Part shown: piece by piece, positions 1 through 11,041 of the stretch | How positions within the stretch are numbered: the stretch's first letter is position 1 | How the letters are laid out: each line of letters opens with the position of its first letter | Assembly: GCF_035594125.1 (NCBI RefSeq) | Contig: NW_026973702.1 | Span: forward strand, 23,501-87,500 | Direction of reading: 5' to 3' | Length of the DNA stretch: 64,000 nucleotides | Origin: Scylla paramamosain | Taxonomy: Eukaryota; Arthropoda; Malacostraca; Decapoda; Portunidae | The notes under the pieces: model-generated | Seen by the model: the letters and a program-made list of their open reading frames with translations, nothing else | Database searches by the model: none | What the model was told of the DNA's origin: nothing | Translations under genes and position numbers: made by a program

Positions 1-2
1 TC

Positions 3-1265
3 CAAGATGGAATAATTTTGTGGGGATCAAGAGTGGTGGTGCCTCAGATAGCTAGAAAAAATGTGTTGGCTGAGCTACATGCAACGCATCCAGGAGTCTC
101 GCGCATGAAAGGTATTGCGCGTAGTCATGTGTGGTGGCCCAATATAGATAAAGATGTTGAGTCAACAGTACAACTATGTTCACAGTGCCAACAAGTGAGA
201 AATCTTCCCCCAGACGCTCCTTTGCAGCCATGGGAGTGGCCACTAAAACCCTGGTCCAGGTTACATTTGGATTACGCTGGGCCGTTTATGGGTAAGATGT
301 TCCTCGTCATCATAGATGCCCATTCCAAATGGATGGATGTTCACGCTACACAGTCAGCCACTTCATCTATAACTATTGAAAAGTTGCAAGTTACATTCGG
401 GTCACAAGGACTACCTGACACGGTGGTAACAGATAATGGTACCAATTTTTGTAGCGAAGAGTTTGAAGCTTTCTTAAAACAAAATGGTATCATTCACATA
501 AAGACATCTCCCTACCATCCAGCATCCAATGGGTTGGCGGAAAAGGCAGTTCAAATTTTTAAAAATTCTCTTAAAAGATTAACAGGAGGCTCATTGGAAT
601 CCAGAATTAGCAAGTTTCTGTTACGGTATCGAGTAACACCTCAGACTACCACAGGAGTTTCCCCTGCTGAGCTTTTAGTGGGAAGAAAATTAAAAACTTG
701 TTTAGACTTACTGCATCCAGATGTCCAGGATAGAGTTATGAAGAAGCAAGAAATGCAAAAGTACTACCATGATCAGAAAGCGCGGCATAGGGAATTTAAA
801 GTGGGAGAATTAGTTTATGTAGTAAACTTTTCTCCAGGGAAAAAATGGCTATCAGGCGTAATTGTCCAAAAATCCGGTCCTGTTTCTTTCAAGGTGCAGT
901 TGCTAGATGGGAGGACTGTACGACGTCATCTCGACTATGTGAGGAGAAGAGTAAGCATAGAGGGCGAGACGGTTAACGCAGATGATGCCATACCACCTCC
1001 CATGGACCTCACAAATGGAGCAGGAATTCAGAAACATGGTTCGGCACCGGCAGGCAGCGTGTCGCCCCTAAAGGCAGGAGTTTCGAAGCAGTCCGGAGCA
1101 CACAACAGCAACGCGCCGGATCAAATTCAAGAACGAGAGTTAACCTCAAGTCAAGAGTTCGAACCTGGATTGCCGCCACAACAGCAGCCGTTGGAGAGGG
1201 AAACACTGCGCCGTTCTGAGAGACTGCGCCAGAAGCCAGATCGTTTGCAGATAGCTTGGAAATAA
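3..1265 (+). CDS. Ty3/gypsy retrotransposon Pol, C-terminal integrase part (5' end outside window)
   Basis: The open frame runs in from the window edge at base 3, with no start codon in view, and stops at 1263-1265. It encodes the integrase end of a Ty3/gypsy polyprotein, which joins element cDNA to host DNA. Near the N-terminus is an HHCC zinc-binding module (HATHPG, then CSQC about 30 residues on). The DDE catalytic core follows: Asp in LHLDYAGPF, Asp in VVTDNGTNF and Glu in NGLAEKAVQ. After the core is a KVGELVYV-type C-terminal domain and a Pro/Gln/Arg-rich tail. No stop or frameshift is visible in this part. The order integrase, short gap, polypurine tract and LTR fits a Ty3/gypsy element without an envelope gene. 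The protease, reverse transcriptase and RNase H would lie upstream of the window. Family assignment is from motifs only. Confidence 0.93.
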   Translation, partial: QDGIILWGSRVVVPQIARKNVLAELHATHPGVSRMKGIARSHVWWPNIDKDVESTVQLCSQCQQVRNLPPDAPLQPWEWPLKPWSRLHLDYAGPFMGKMFLVIIDAHSKWMDVHATQSATSSITIEKLQVTFGSQGLPDTVVTDNGTNFCSEEFEAFLKQNGIIHIKTSPYHPASNGLAEKAVQIFKNSLKRLTGGSLESRISKFLLRYRVTPQTTTGVSPAELLVGRKLKTCLDLLHPDVQDRVMKKQEMQKYYHDQKARHREFKVGELVYVVNFSPGKKWLSGVIVQKSGPVSFKVQLLDGRTVRRHLDYVRRRVSIEGETVNADDAIPPPMDLTNGAGIQKHGSAPAGSVSPLKAGVSKQSGAHNSNAPDQIQERELTSSQEFEPGLPPQQQPLERETLRRSERLRQKPDRLQIAWK

Positions 1266-1532
1266 AATGTTAGGTCTCTTGCTTCACTTGTGTTAACTAT
1301 TTTAATTGTTGGAGTTTTGTATTACTTTTGCTAGTTTTAGTTACTATGTTTATTTTGTTTTTTGTCTCGTGTTTGCGGGTTTTAGCGTTTCTTATAACTT
1401 GTATCGAATATTTTTTTTTCTAGTCTTTCTAATTGATAAGTTTTAGTATCTTCTGTATCTTTTTTAACATTTTGGTTGTAAACTTGATTTTATGGTTTCT
1501 AACCTGAGTTTTTTTTTAAAAAAAGGGAGGAG
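1266..1532 (+). other. Ty3/gypsy 3' untranslated segment with polypurine tract
   Basis: This T-rich non-coding stretch lies between the pol stop and the LTR. It ends in a purine run, AAAAAAAGGGAGGAG (about 1518-1532), directly before the TG of the LTR. That is the position and composition of the polypurine tract that primes plus-strand DNA synthesis. No env frame is present. Confidence 0.8.
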
Positions 1533-1737
1533 TGTTATAATTGTTACTACCAAAGTACTACTTGTCATTCACTGCTTCATGTATTGGTTTATGTATTAGT
1601 TCATACTAGTTGATTTCGGAAGCTTCTCTCTGTATGGAGCCAGTTCAGCTCCAGCCGGCAAGCGGGTAGCCGCTCCTTAATACATTGTTACCCCTGGAGT
1701 CCATCTCTTACTACGTCTCAATCCTGCAGTTATTACA
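1533..1737 (+). mobile_element. 3' LTR of the first Ty3/gypsy element (205 bp)
   Basis: The LTR starts TGTTATAA immediately after the polypurine tract and ends TTATTACA. These ends form an imperfect terminal inverted repeat with TG...CA termini. The next bases return to the satellite consensus (CTTCATAAGTACCGAGATGCC), so the element lies inside the satellite array. The 5' LTR is outside the window, so target duplication and LTR divergence cannot be assessed. Length is short but within the range of Ty3 elements. Confidence 0.8.
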
Positions 1738-4700
1738 GGGGGGTATTCTTCTTCATAAGTACCGAGATGCCAAAATTTTTGCAAAATTTAGGGAAATTAT
1801 GTGAAAAAAAGAACATTATCAAAAAAGTTAATTTTAGCTTTATTTTTTTTCGGACTGTTATGTACGAAACCTTAAAGTGCATGCAAAGCCAACTATATGG
1901 GAAAATTAAACGACTTTACTAGAAACCTGTGTTTTTAGTGTTTTTCAGCATGTTAGTCACCAAAACAATAAATAATATGGAAGTCGTTCTATATGAGAAT
2001 CCAAAACAAAATTACTGAAAACGTGTCTTTTCCGTGTTTTACGTAGAAAAACGCTAAAACGGATGCAAACCAACCAATGTGAAGAAATAGAATAAGATTA
2101 CCAAAAAGATATATTTTGAATATTTTTGAGCTTTTTACTTACAAAAACGCGAAAATGGATGCCTTTTAGCGGTTTGTTACCTAAAAAGTAAAAAAAAAAA
2201 AAACCTTTCTTGTAATATTTTTTTTCCATTTAATAATACATAGAATGTATTATGACGTTTTTCACGTAACAGCCTCAAAAACAATAAAAAAAAAATCTTG
2301 TTTTTGGTAATGTTATTCTGTTTCTCCATCAAGAGTGTTTTGCATGCGTTTTAGCGTTCTGATACCTAAGTTGCTCAAAAATACTGAAAATAGACATTTT
2401 TGTTAATGTTTTGTTTTCCATTACAGTGTGATTTCCATGCTTTTCATCGTTTTGGAGCTAGAACACTGATAAACACTCAAAAGACACCTTTCTGGAAAAC
2501 TAGTTTCCTTTCGCATGCTTTGCATGTGTACTTAACAATGAGAAATACACTCCAATTACAAGTTTTTGGTAATGTTATTATGTTTCTCGATGACGATTTT
2601 TTTTTTTTTTTTTTGCATGTACCTTAGGTTTTTGGTATGTAATAAGCTCAAAAACACTTAAAAGACACGTTTTCCTTAGTGTTGTTTTGTTGTTCAAATC
2701 AAGTGATTTCCAAGCTTTATATCGATTTAGTGTCTAAACACTCCAAAGACACGTTTCTGGAAACATCGTTTCATTTCCTCATAAAGGTTACTTTGCATGC
2801 ATTTTTGCGTTTCCTACGTAACAAGCTCATAAACACATAAAATACTTGTTTTTGGCAATTTTATTCTGTTTCTCCATAAAAAGTGTTTTACAAACGTATT
2901 AGCGTTTTGGTACGTAAGAAGCTCAAAAAGATTGAAAAGACATGTTTTTGATAATGTTTTTTTTATTTCCATATGGTGATCTTTCCATGCTTTTTAGCAT
3001 TCTGATACCTAGCAGATTCATAAACATTCAAAAGACACGTTTCATTAAATTTAGTTTTGTTTGTTAGTTAGTGGGCTTCCATACATTTTGGCTTTTTGGC
3101 ACCTAACAATATGAAAAAACACTCAATATACACGTTTTTGGTAATGTTGTTATGTTTATCCATACAGAGTGCTATTCATGCGTTTTCACATTTTGGTACC
3201 TAAGAAGCTCAAATTTACTCATAATACACGTTTCTCGTAATGTCTTTTTCTTTCTTCATATAGAATACTTTCCATACATTATGGCGTTTTTCTACCTAAC
3301 AAGCTCAAACACTCTCAAACGATTTGTTTTTGGTGATATTATTCTGTTTTTCCATAAAGCGTGTTTTTCATGCATTTTACCTTCTTGGTACTTAAGAAGC
3401 TGAAAAAAAAACTCAAAAGACACGTTTTTGGCAGTTTTTTTTTTTTTTTATAATTTCCAAGTATATGTGTATATGAACTTGTTAACAACAAAACAGTAAA
3501 AAGCATGAAAACTTCCCTATACTGGAAAAGCAAAAACAACATTTTTCAGTATTTTTCAGCTACTAACGTACAAAACCGCTAAAATGCTTGCAAAAATCCC
3601 TTCATGGAAAAAACAAATAACCTTACCAGAAACTAGTATTTCATTTTATTTCTTAAGCCTGTCACGTACAAAAGGGCCAAAATGCATGCAAAGTACACTA
3701 TATATGGATACGAAAGTGCATTACGAGAAACGTGCATTATGAGTGTTTTCAAATTATTAGGTACCAAAACGCTGAAGCGAATGAATAGCACTCTATATGG
3801 AGAAACAAAAACGCTAAAATGCATGAAAACCATGATATATGAGGGAAAATACGACACTTCTAGAAACGTGTTTTTTCAGTGTTTGTAAGCTTATTAGGTA
3901 CCAAAATGCTACAAAACATGGGAAAACAGAACATTACAAATAAGTTTTTTTATTGTTTTGAGCTACTTACATGCTAAAATGCAAAGGCGCATGCAAAACA
4001 CCTTTTACAGAGCAAGAAGAAAACGTGTATTTTTAATGTTTTAAGCTAATTACGTAAAAAAATTTCAAAATTCATGTAAAGTTCCCAATATGGGGAAACG
4101 AAAAGACATTACGAGAAACGTATATTATAAGTGTTTTACACCTTATTAGGTTAAAAAATACGAAAATGCATGAATACCACTCTATATGGAGTAACAGAGC
4201 AACATTAATTAAAACGTGTATTTTGTTTGTTTTCACAATGTTATGTACCAAAACGTCGAAATTCATGAAAAGTGCAATCTATGCGAAAAACGAAACGAAA
4301 TTTCCAGAAACGTGAATTTTGAGTGTTTATGAGCGTGTTAGGCACTAAAACTCTAAAAAATAAAAATGGAAAGCATCCTATATGGGAATACAAAACAAAA
4401 TTACAAAAAAAAAATAGTATTCTTTTTGTGTGTTTTTGAGCTACTTCTATATCAAAACGTTTGAACAGACGCAAAACACGCTTTATGGAGAAACAAAATA
4501 ACAATACAAAAAAATATATATTTTCAGTGTTTTTGAGGTATGTAAGTAGAATAACACCGAAATGTATGCAAAGTTCCGTTTCGAGAAACGTGTATTATGA
4601 GAGCTTTTCAGCTTTTTAGGTACCAAACACAAAGGCACCTTAATAGTACTCTATATGGAGAAACAAAACAACACGAATGAAAATATATATTTTGAGTGGT

Positions 4701-4888
4701 TTTCATATTATTAGGTACCAAGACGCAAAAATATATGCAAAGACCTCTAAAAGACGACACAAAACGACATTACAAGAAACCTATGTTTTGAGAGTGTTTC
4801 TACGTGTTAGACACCAAAACACTAAGAAGTATGAAAAGAGCACTATGTTGGAAGGGAAAAAGAAATAACCAACAAAGTGACTTTTCAC

Positions 4889-6367
4889 GTGTTTGGAAGT
4901 TTTTAATTTTATAATGTACCAGAACGATAAAACATGCAAAACACCCTTCCTGCAGAAACATAAAACATTACCAAAAACAAGCATTTTCAGCGATTTTTGA
5001 ACTTGTTATGTACAAGAGCGTCAAAATGCATATAAAATACCCTATATAAGAAAACGAAAAGACATTAAGAGAAACCAGTAGTATGAGATTTTTTTTTTTT
5101 TTTTTTTAGCTTTTTAGGTACCAAAACAATAAAACGTATGATTTGCATTCTGTATGGAGAAAACGTGTATTTTAAGTGTATTTAGTGTTGGTAGGTATCA
5201 AAACGCCAAAATGCATGCAAAGCACCCGATATGGACAAAATAAACGACATTTCCAGAAACATATCTTTTGAGAGTTTATGAGTGTGTTAGGCACAAAAAA
5301 CTCTTAAAAAGCATGGAAAGTACCGTAAATGGGAAAACACTGTTTTCAGCTACTTACGTACCAAACTGCTAAAACGGTTGGAAAACACATTTTATGTAGA
5401 AACTCAACAGATTTACCAAAAACATGCATTTTGAGAAATTTTGCGCCTGTTACGTACAATAACGATAAAATACATCCAAATAACCCTAAAAGGGGAAAAG
5501 AATACATTAAAAGAAACGTGTATTTTGAGTAGTATTGAGCTTCATAGGTACCAGAACACTAAAACGTATGAATAATACTCTATATGGAGAAACAAAGCAA
5601 GATTAACCAAAACTTGTGTTTTAAGGCTTTTTTCACGTTATTAGGTACCGCAACGCGAAAATGCATGCAAAGCATACTATATGGGGAAAGGAAACATTTC
5701 CAGAAACATGTCCTTTCACTGTTTATGAGCGTGTTATGTACCAAGAAGCTAAAAACCAAGGAAAGCACCCTATAGGAGAAAACAAAAGATTACAAAAACT
5801 TTTCATTTCAGTGCTTATGAGTTACTTACATACAAAAACACTTAAACGCATCCAAAACGCCTTTTTTTTTTTTTTTTAATAATAACATTACCAAAAAAAA
5901 GTTTATTTTCAATGTTTTGAGCTTCTTAACCCCCCCCCAAAAAAAACATAAAAAGTAACCAACGGCATTATGAGAAACTTATATTAAGAGCGTTTTTGAG
6001 CTTCTCAGGTACCAAAACGCGAAAATGCATGAATAATACTCTCTTTGGAGAAACACAACAATATTAGATACCAACACGCTAAAAAGCAACAAAAGCTCCC
6101 TATTTGGAAAAGCAAAACATTACCAAAAGCGTGTCTTTTGAGAGTTTTTACAGCTACTTACGTACCAAAACGCTAAAATGCATGCAAAGCACATTTTATG
6201 GAGAAACAGAATAACATTACCAGAAACGTGTATTTTGAGTTTTTTTTTTTATCTTACTTATAAAAAAAAAGCAAAAATACATGCAAAGTATCTTAAATGG
6301 CGATACGAAATGAAATAAAAAGACACTTCATTTATCAGTGTTTTTGAGATTTTTAGGTAGCAAAATG
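4889..6367 (+). repeat. Left arm of a large inverted repeat within the satellite
   Basis: Read as reverse complement, this arm aligns along its whole length with 7935-9379. Example pairs are GCTAAAAACCAAGGAAAGC at 5748 with its complement ending at 8518, and CACGTGTTTGGAAG at the outer edge with CTCCAAAGCGTG at about 9379. The sum of paired coordinates drifts only from about 14260 to 14302, so the indels are small. Confidence 0.8.
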
Positions 6368-7934
6368 CTTTCTGGTAAAGTCGTTTAATTTCCCAATATA
6401 GGTGGCTTTGCATGCACTTTAGGGTTTGGTACATAACAGTCCGAAAAAAAAGCTAAAATTAACTTTTTTCATAATATTCTTTTCTCACATAATTTTCCTG
6501 AATTTTGCCACAATTTTGGCATCTCGGTACCTATGAAGATAAATAACAAAAAAAAAATCCAATTTTTTTATTTATTTATTTATTTCTCTCTAAAGAATGT
6601 TATTTTTGGGTTTTAGCTTTTTGGTACTTAAAAAAAAATAAAAACACTCATAATACACGTTTCTCGAAATGTTCTTTCGTTTCCCAAACATAAGGTTCTT
6701 TGCATGTATTTAATTAGAGTTTTTATAGGTAACATAATCAAAAACACTCAAAATACATGTTTTTGGTAATGTTATTCTGTTTCTCCATAAGGGGTGTTTT
6801 GCATGCGTTTTAGCTCAAAAACACTTAAAGGCAAGTTCTTGGTAAAAGTTGGTTTTATTCCCATATAATATGATTGCTCTCCTTTTTAGTGCTTTATTGC
6901 TTAACACGCTCAAAAACACTGAAAAGATACTATTCATGTAATGTCACTTTTTTCCCCACATAAAGCTAGTTTCGCATGCAATTTGGGGTTTTGGTAACTA
7001 AGAATGTGAAAAACACTCAAAATACACGCATTTAGTAAGGTTGTTCTGTTTCTCAATTAAGAGTGTTATTCAGGAGTTTCAGCATTTTGGTATCTCCATA
7101 TATACGAGTTTTTGCGTTTTTTGCCTTGTGGTTCTTGAGAATCTATAAAACACTCATTATACACATTTCTCGTAATGTCCATTTGCATCCATTTTCGCGT
7201 TTTTTGTAAGTAAAGAGCTCAAAAACACTCAAAATGTACCTTTTTGGTAATGTTATTCTATTTTTTCATTTTGGTTGGTTTGCATCCGTTTGAGCGTTTT
7301 TCTACGTAAAACACGACAAAGACACGTTTTCAGTAATTTTGTTTTGGATTCCACATAAAATGACTTCCATATTATTTATTGTTTTCGTGACTAACATGCT
7401 GAAATCACTCACAACACAGGTTTCTCGTAAAGTCTCGTAAAGGGTGTTTTGCATACATATCAGCGTTATGGTACGTAAGTAGCTGAAAATACCCAAAAGA
7501 TAAATTTTTGGTTGACTTGTTCTTTCATATAGGTAGCTTTTCATGCTTTTTATAACTTTGGTACCTAACAACAATAATCGACACTCAAAAGACATGTTTC
7601 TGGAAATATCGTTTCATCTCACCATAGATGGTGCTCTGGAGTCATTTTGACGTTTTGGTACATAAAATTGTGAAAAACACTCAAAATAAACGTTTTTGGT
7701 AATGTTCTGTTTCTCCATATACAGTGGTACTAAATAGTTTTCGCGTTTGGTACCTAAGACGCTCAAAAACACTAATGGCATCTTTCTCGTAATGTCCTTT
7801 ATTTTATCGATATTGGGTGATTTCCATGCATTTTGGCGTTTTTGTTACGTAACAATGTGAAAAAACACTCAAAATATACGTTTTCGGTAATGTTCTTCTG
7901 TTTCTTCATATATAATGTTATACATGCGTTTGTG

Positions 7935-9379
7935 CATTTTGCTACCTAAGAATCTCAAAAACACTGATAAATGAAGTGTCTTTTTATTTCTTTTCGTATC
8001 GCCATTTAGGATACTTTGCATACATTTTTGCTTTTTTTTATACGTAAGAAAAAAAAACTCAAAATACACGTTTCTGGTAATGTTATTCTGTTTCTCCATA
8101 AAATGTGCTTTGCATGCATTTTAGCGTTTTGGTACGTAAGTAGCTGTAAAAACTCTCAAAAGACACGCTTTTGGTAATGTTTTGCTTTTCCAAATAGGGA
8201 GCTTTCGTTGGTTTTTAGCGTTTTGGTATCTAATATTGTTGTGTTTCTCTAAAGAGAGTATTATTTATGCATTTTCGCGTTTTGGTACCTGAGAAGCTCA
8301 AAAACGCTCTCATAATGTCTTAGGTTACTTTTTTTTTTTTTGCGTAACAAGCTCAAAACATTGAAAATACACGCTTTTTTGGTAATGTTATTCAGTTTTT
8401 CCACGGCGTTTTGGATTCGTTTAAGTGTTTTTGTATGTAAGTAGCTCATAAGCGCTTAAATTAAAAGTTTTTGTAATCTTTTGTTTTCTCTTATAGGGTG
8501 CTTTCCTTGGTTTTTAGCTTCTTGGCACCTAACATGCTCATAAACAGTGAAAGGACATGTTTCTGGAAATGTTTCCTTTCCCCATGCTTTGCATGCATTT
8601 TCGCGTTGCGGTACGTAATAACGTGAAAAAAAGCCTTAAAACACAAGGGTTGGTTAATCTTGTTCCGTTTCTCCATATAGAGTATTATTCATACGTTTTA
8701 GTGTTCTGGTACCTATGAAGCTCAATACCACTTAAAATATACGTTTCTTTTAATGTTTTCTTTTCCCCTTTTAGGGTTATTTGCATGTATTTTATCGTTT
8801 TTGTACGTAACAGGCGCAAAATCTCTCAAAATGCATGTTTTTGGTAAAGCTGTTGAGTTTCTCCATAAAGTGTGTTTTGCAACCGTTTTAGCGGTTTGAT
8901 ATGTAAGTACCTCAAAACACTTAATGTTTTCCCATTTACGACACTTTCCATGCTTTTAAAGAGCTTTTTGTGCCTAACACACTCATAAAATCTCAAAAGA
9001 CATGTTTCTGGAAATGTCGTTTATTTTCCCCATATCGCGTGCTTTGCATGCATTTTGGCGTTTTGATACCTAACAAAGCTAAATACACTTAAATAGCACG
9101 TTTTCTCCATACAGAAGGCAAATTGTGCGTTTTATCGTTTCGGTACCTAATAAGCTAAAAAAAAAAAAAAAAACTCATAATACTGGTTTCTTTTTATGTC
9201 TTTTCGTTTTCCTATATAGGGTACTTTATATGCATTTTGACGCTTTTGTACATAACAAGCTGAAAAATCGCCCAAAATGCTCGTTTTTGTTAACGTTTTT
9301 ATATTTCTGCAGGAAAGGTGTTATGCATATTTTATTGTTTTGGTACATTATAAATTTAAAAACCTCCAAAGCGTGTTAG
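7935..9379 (-). repeat. Right arm of the large inverted repeat within the satellite
   Basis: This is the reverse-complement partner of 4889-6367. The inner edges are GCAAAATG (6360-6367) and CATTTTGC (7935-7942). The spacer of about 1.57 kb (6368-7934) is reverse-oriented satellite. By eye the arms are clearly homologous but not identical, so this is an old inverted duplication rather than a fresh hairpin. Confidence 0.8.
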
Positions 9380-10134
9380 TTAATAAAGCACTAAAAAGCA
9401 TGGCAATCACATTACATTGGAATAAAATCAATTTTTAACAACAACTTGCCTTTAAGTGTATTTGAGCTCCTTATATACCAAAACACTAAAATGCATGTAA
9501 AATACACTTTATGGTGAAACAGAATAACATTACCAAAAACTTATATTTTGAGTGTTTTTGATCATGTTACCAATAAAAACGCTTAAATACATGCAAAGAA
9601 CCCTATTTTTGGGAAACGAAAAGACATTACGAGAAACGTGTATTATGAGTTTTTTAAGTTCATTAAGTACGAAAAAGCTAAAAGCCACAAATTACACTCT
9701 TTATTAAGAAAAAGTAAATAAATAAATAAATAAAAAAAATTCGATATTTTTTTTCATTCTTATTTATCTTCACAGGTAACGAGGTGCCAAAATTCGGGCA
9801 AAGTTCAGGAAATTATATGAAATAAGAATATTATCAAAAAAGTTAAATTTAGCTTTTTTTTTGGACTGTTATGTACCAAACCCCTAAATTGCATGCAAAG
9901 GCACCTATATGGGGAAATTAAACGTCTTTGCCAGAAAACTGTTTATGAGTGTATAGCGAAGGTGAGGTGCTACTTGGCCGCCCGGAAGTTGCTCAAGCGA
10001 GAAGTGTAGGCTCCCAACTATGACTCTTGGTCATAGCAGTGTTTAGTCCTTGAAGGGTAACAATTTCCAGTGTCATAACTGTGTAGCTCTGGCAAAGGAA
10101 ACTTAGCCTGGGTATTCTCTGTTTATTCAGCTAT

Positions 10135-10711
10135 CTATATTTATATCTATATTTATAGAAAAGATGGGTGAAGGAAGAATAATATGAGTATAAGAGGATA
10201 GTGAGAAATAATGAAAGAAGTATAAGATTAAAGATGGTGGGCTGTCCACCTTGCTATTTTACTTATTGATGTTATACTGTGTATTATGTGTTTGTGAGAA
10301 TGTTTGTGTTCTGTGTGCTGACTTCATATGATGGCACGGGCCGCGATTGTTCTCCCTGTTACACCGCAGGCGAGTCGAGAGAGACTCTACCACTACTCCC
10401 TCGCCGACACCACACAACTCTTACCCCCTATAGGTAGGTCCCCGGGTGTCGGCGACTTAGGATGAGGTGCAACCCCCTCCCCATCTACCGCTTGCTGGGG
10501 GCCAGCAAGCCCTACCAGTGGCCAGTACCCCTCGGCTGTGCACTACGGTGTGGTGAACACCGGCTTGGCATACCGCCTCACCGCCGACTCAGGGCGCGGA
10601 GTGGGGAGAGAGGAGGCCAGCTACGAGTCCCAGTATAATTTTGTATATATCATTTTGTGTGTGTCGTTTGTTATGTTCAGTAATTTTTTTTTTATATATT
10701 GTTCATGCAAA
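10135..10711. other. 577-bp segment present in only one LTR
   Basis: The segment starts after TTTATTCAG and ends before CAAAAACATGAAC, where the partner LTR runs straight through. The breakpoints share only one or two bases and I see no target duplication. That argues against a simple transposon insertion and for a deletion in the other LTR. It contains a GC-rich part (about 10330-10620) unlike the surrounding LTR, and ends with the left arm of a palindrome. Confidence 0.75.
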
Positions 10712-10784
10712 AACATGAACAATATATAAAAAAAATTACTGAACATAACAAACGACACACACAAAATGATATATACAAAATTAT
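10635..10784. repeat. 72-bp-arm inverted repeat (hairpin) inside the longer LTR
   Basis: The left arm 10635-10707 and right arm 10714-10784 are near-perfect reverse complements around a CAAAAA loop. The only difference I see is the length of a T/A run. The partner LTR has only the right arm. Confidence 0.92.
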
Positions 10785-11028
10785 GGAAAAAGAGAGTGTA
10801 TGTGTGTGTGTATGTCTGTGTGAAGAAAGGAGTAATAAGATGTATTGAGAAGATGTGTAACACATGTGTCAAAGAGCGTGCACAGAATGTGTACAGTAAG
10901 AGATATGTATAAAGTGAGGAAAGAAGAGATGAAAGACAAAAGTCTGTGCAGTAGAGAGAGTGAAAACGGAAGGGTGAAAATATAATAGAAAACGGAGTGC
11001 TAGGAGCGGTGACTTGTGTCCCGCTACA

Positions 11029-11041
11029 GTATTCCCCCCTA
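11029..11041 (-). other. Polypurine tract of the minus-strand Ty3/gypsy element
   Basis: On the minus strand the pol stop codon TAG runs directly into GGGGGGAATAC and then the LTR. A purine run next to the LTR is the expected plus-strand primer. It overlaps the stop codon of pol. Confidence 0.8.

Larger units (their letters stand above)
1738..9951. repeat. AT-rich satellite array, left part (about 96-bp monomers, mixed orientation)
   Basis: The segment is built of diverged monomers of about 96-97 bp. A typical monomer reads GAGTGTTTTTGAGC, then GTTACGTACCAAAACGCT, AAAATGCATGCAAAGC, CCTATATGG, GAAACAGAATAACATTACC and AAAAACGTGTATTTT. I count forward-oriented monomers at about 1738-2161, 3480-6367 and 9376-9951, and reverse-oriented ones at 2162-3433 and 6368-9375. 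Forward is arbitrary, defined by GTACCAAAACGC reading left to right. A complete reverse higher-order unit lies at about 6368-7440. Monomers here are more diverged from each other than those right of 16 kb. Short open frames in it are chance. Confidence 0.92.
9952..11028 (-). repeat. 3' LTR (element orientation) of the minus-strand Ty3/gypsy element, 1077 bp
   Basis: It runs from TATAGCG (expected TGTAGCG, one transition) to CCGCTACA. It matches the other LTR over its first about 180 bp and last about 315 bp. Between them lie 577 bp absent from the partner LTR, including a 72-bp inverted repeat. Because reverse transcription makes both LTRs identical, the length difference arose after integration. 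Confidence 0.9.

Noticed and set aside
2162..9379. Many 60-100-codon open frames within the satellite, on both strands
   Set aside because: Composition follows the repeat, frames differ between adjacent monomers, and none has a recognisable domain. The satellite is non-coding as far as I can see.
10330..10620. GC-rich part of the extra LTR segment as a captured gene fragment
   Set aside because: The open frame is short, no domain is recognised, and no splice pattern is visible.
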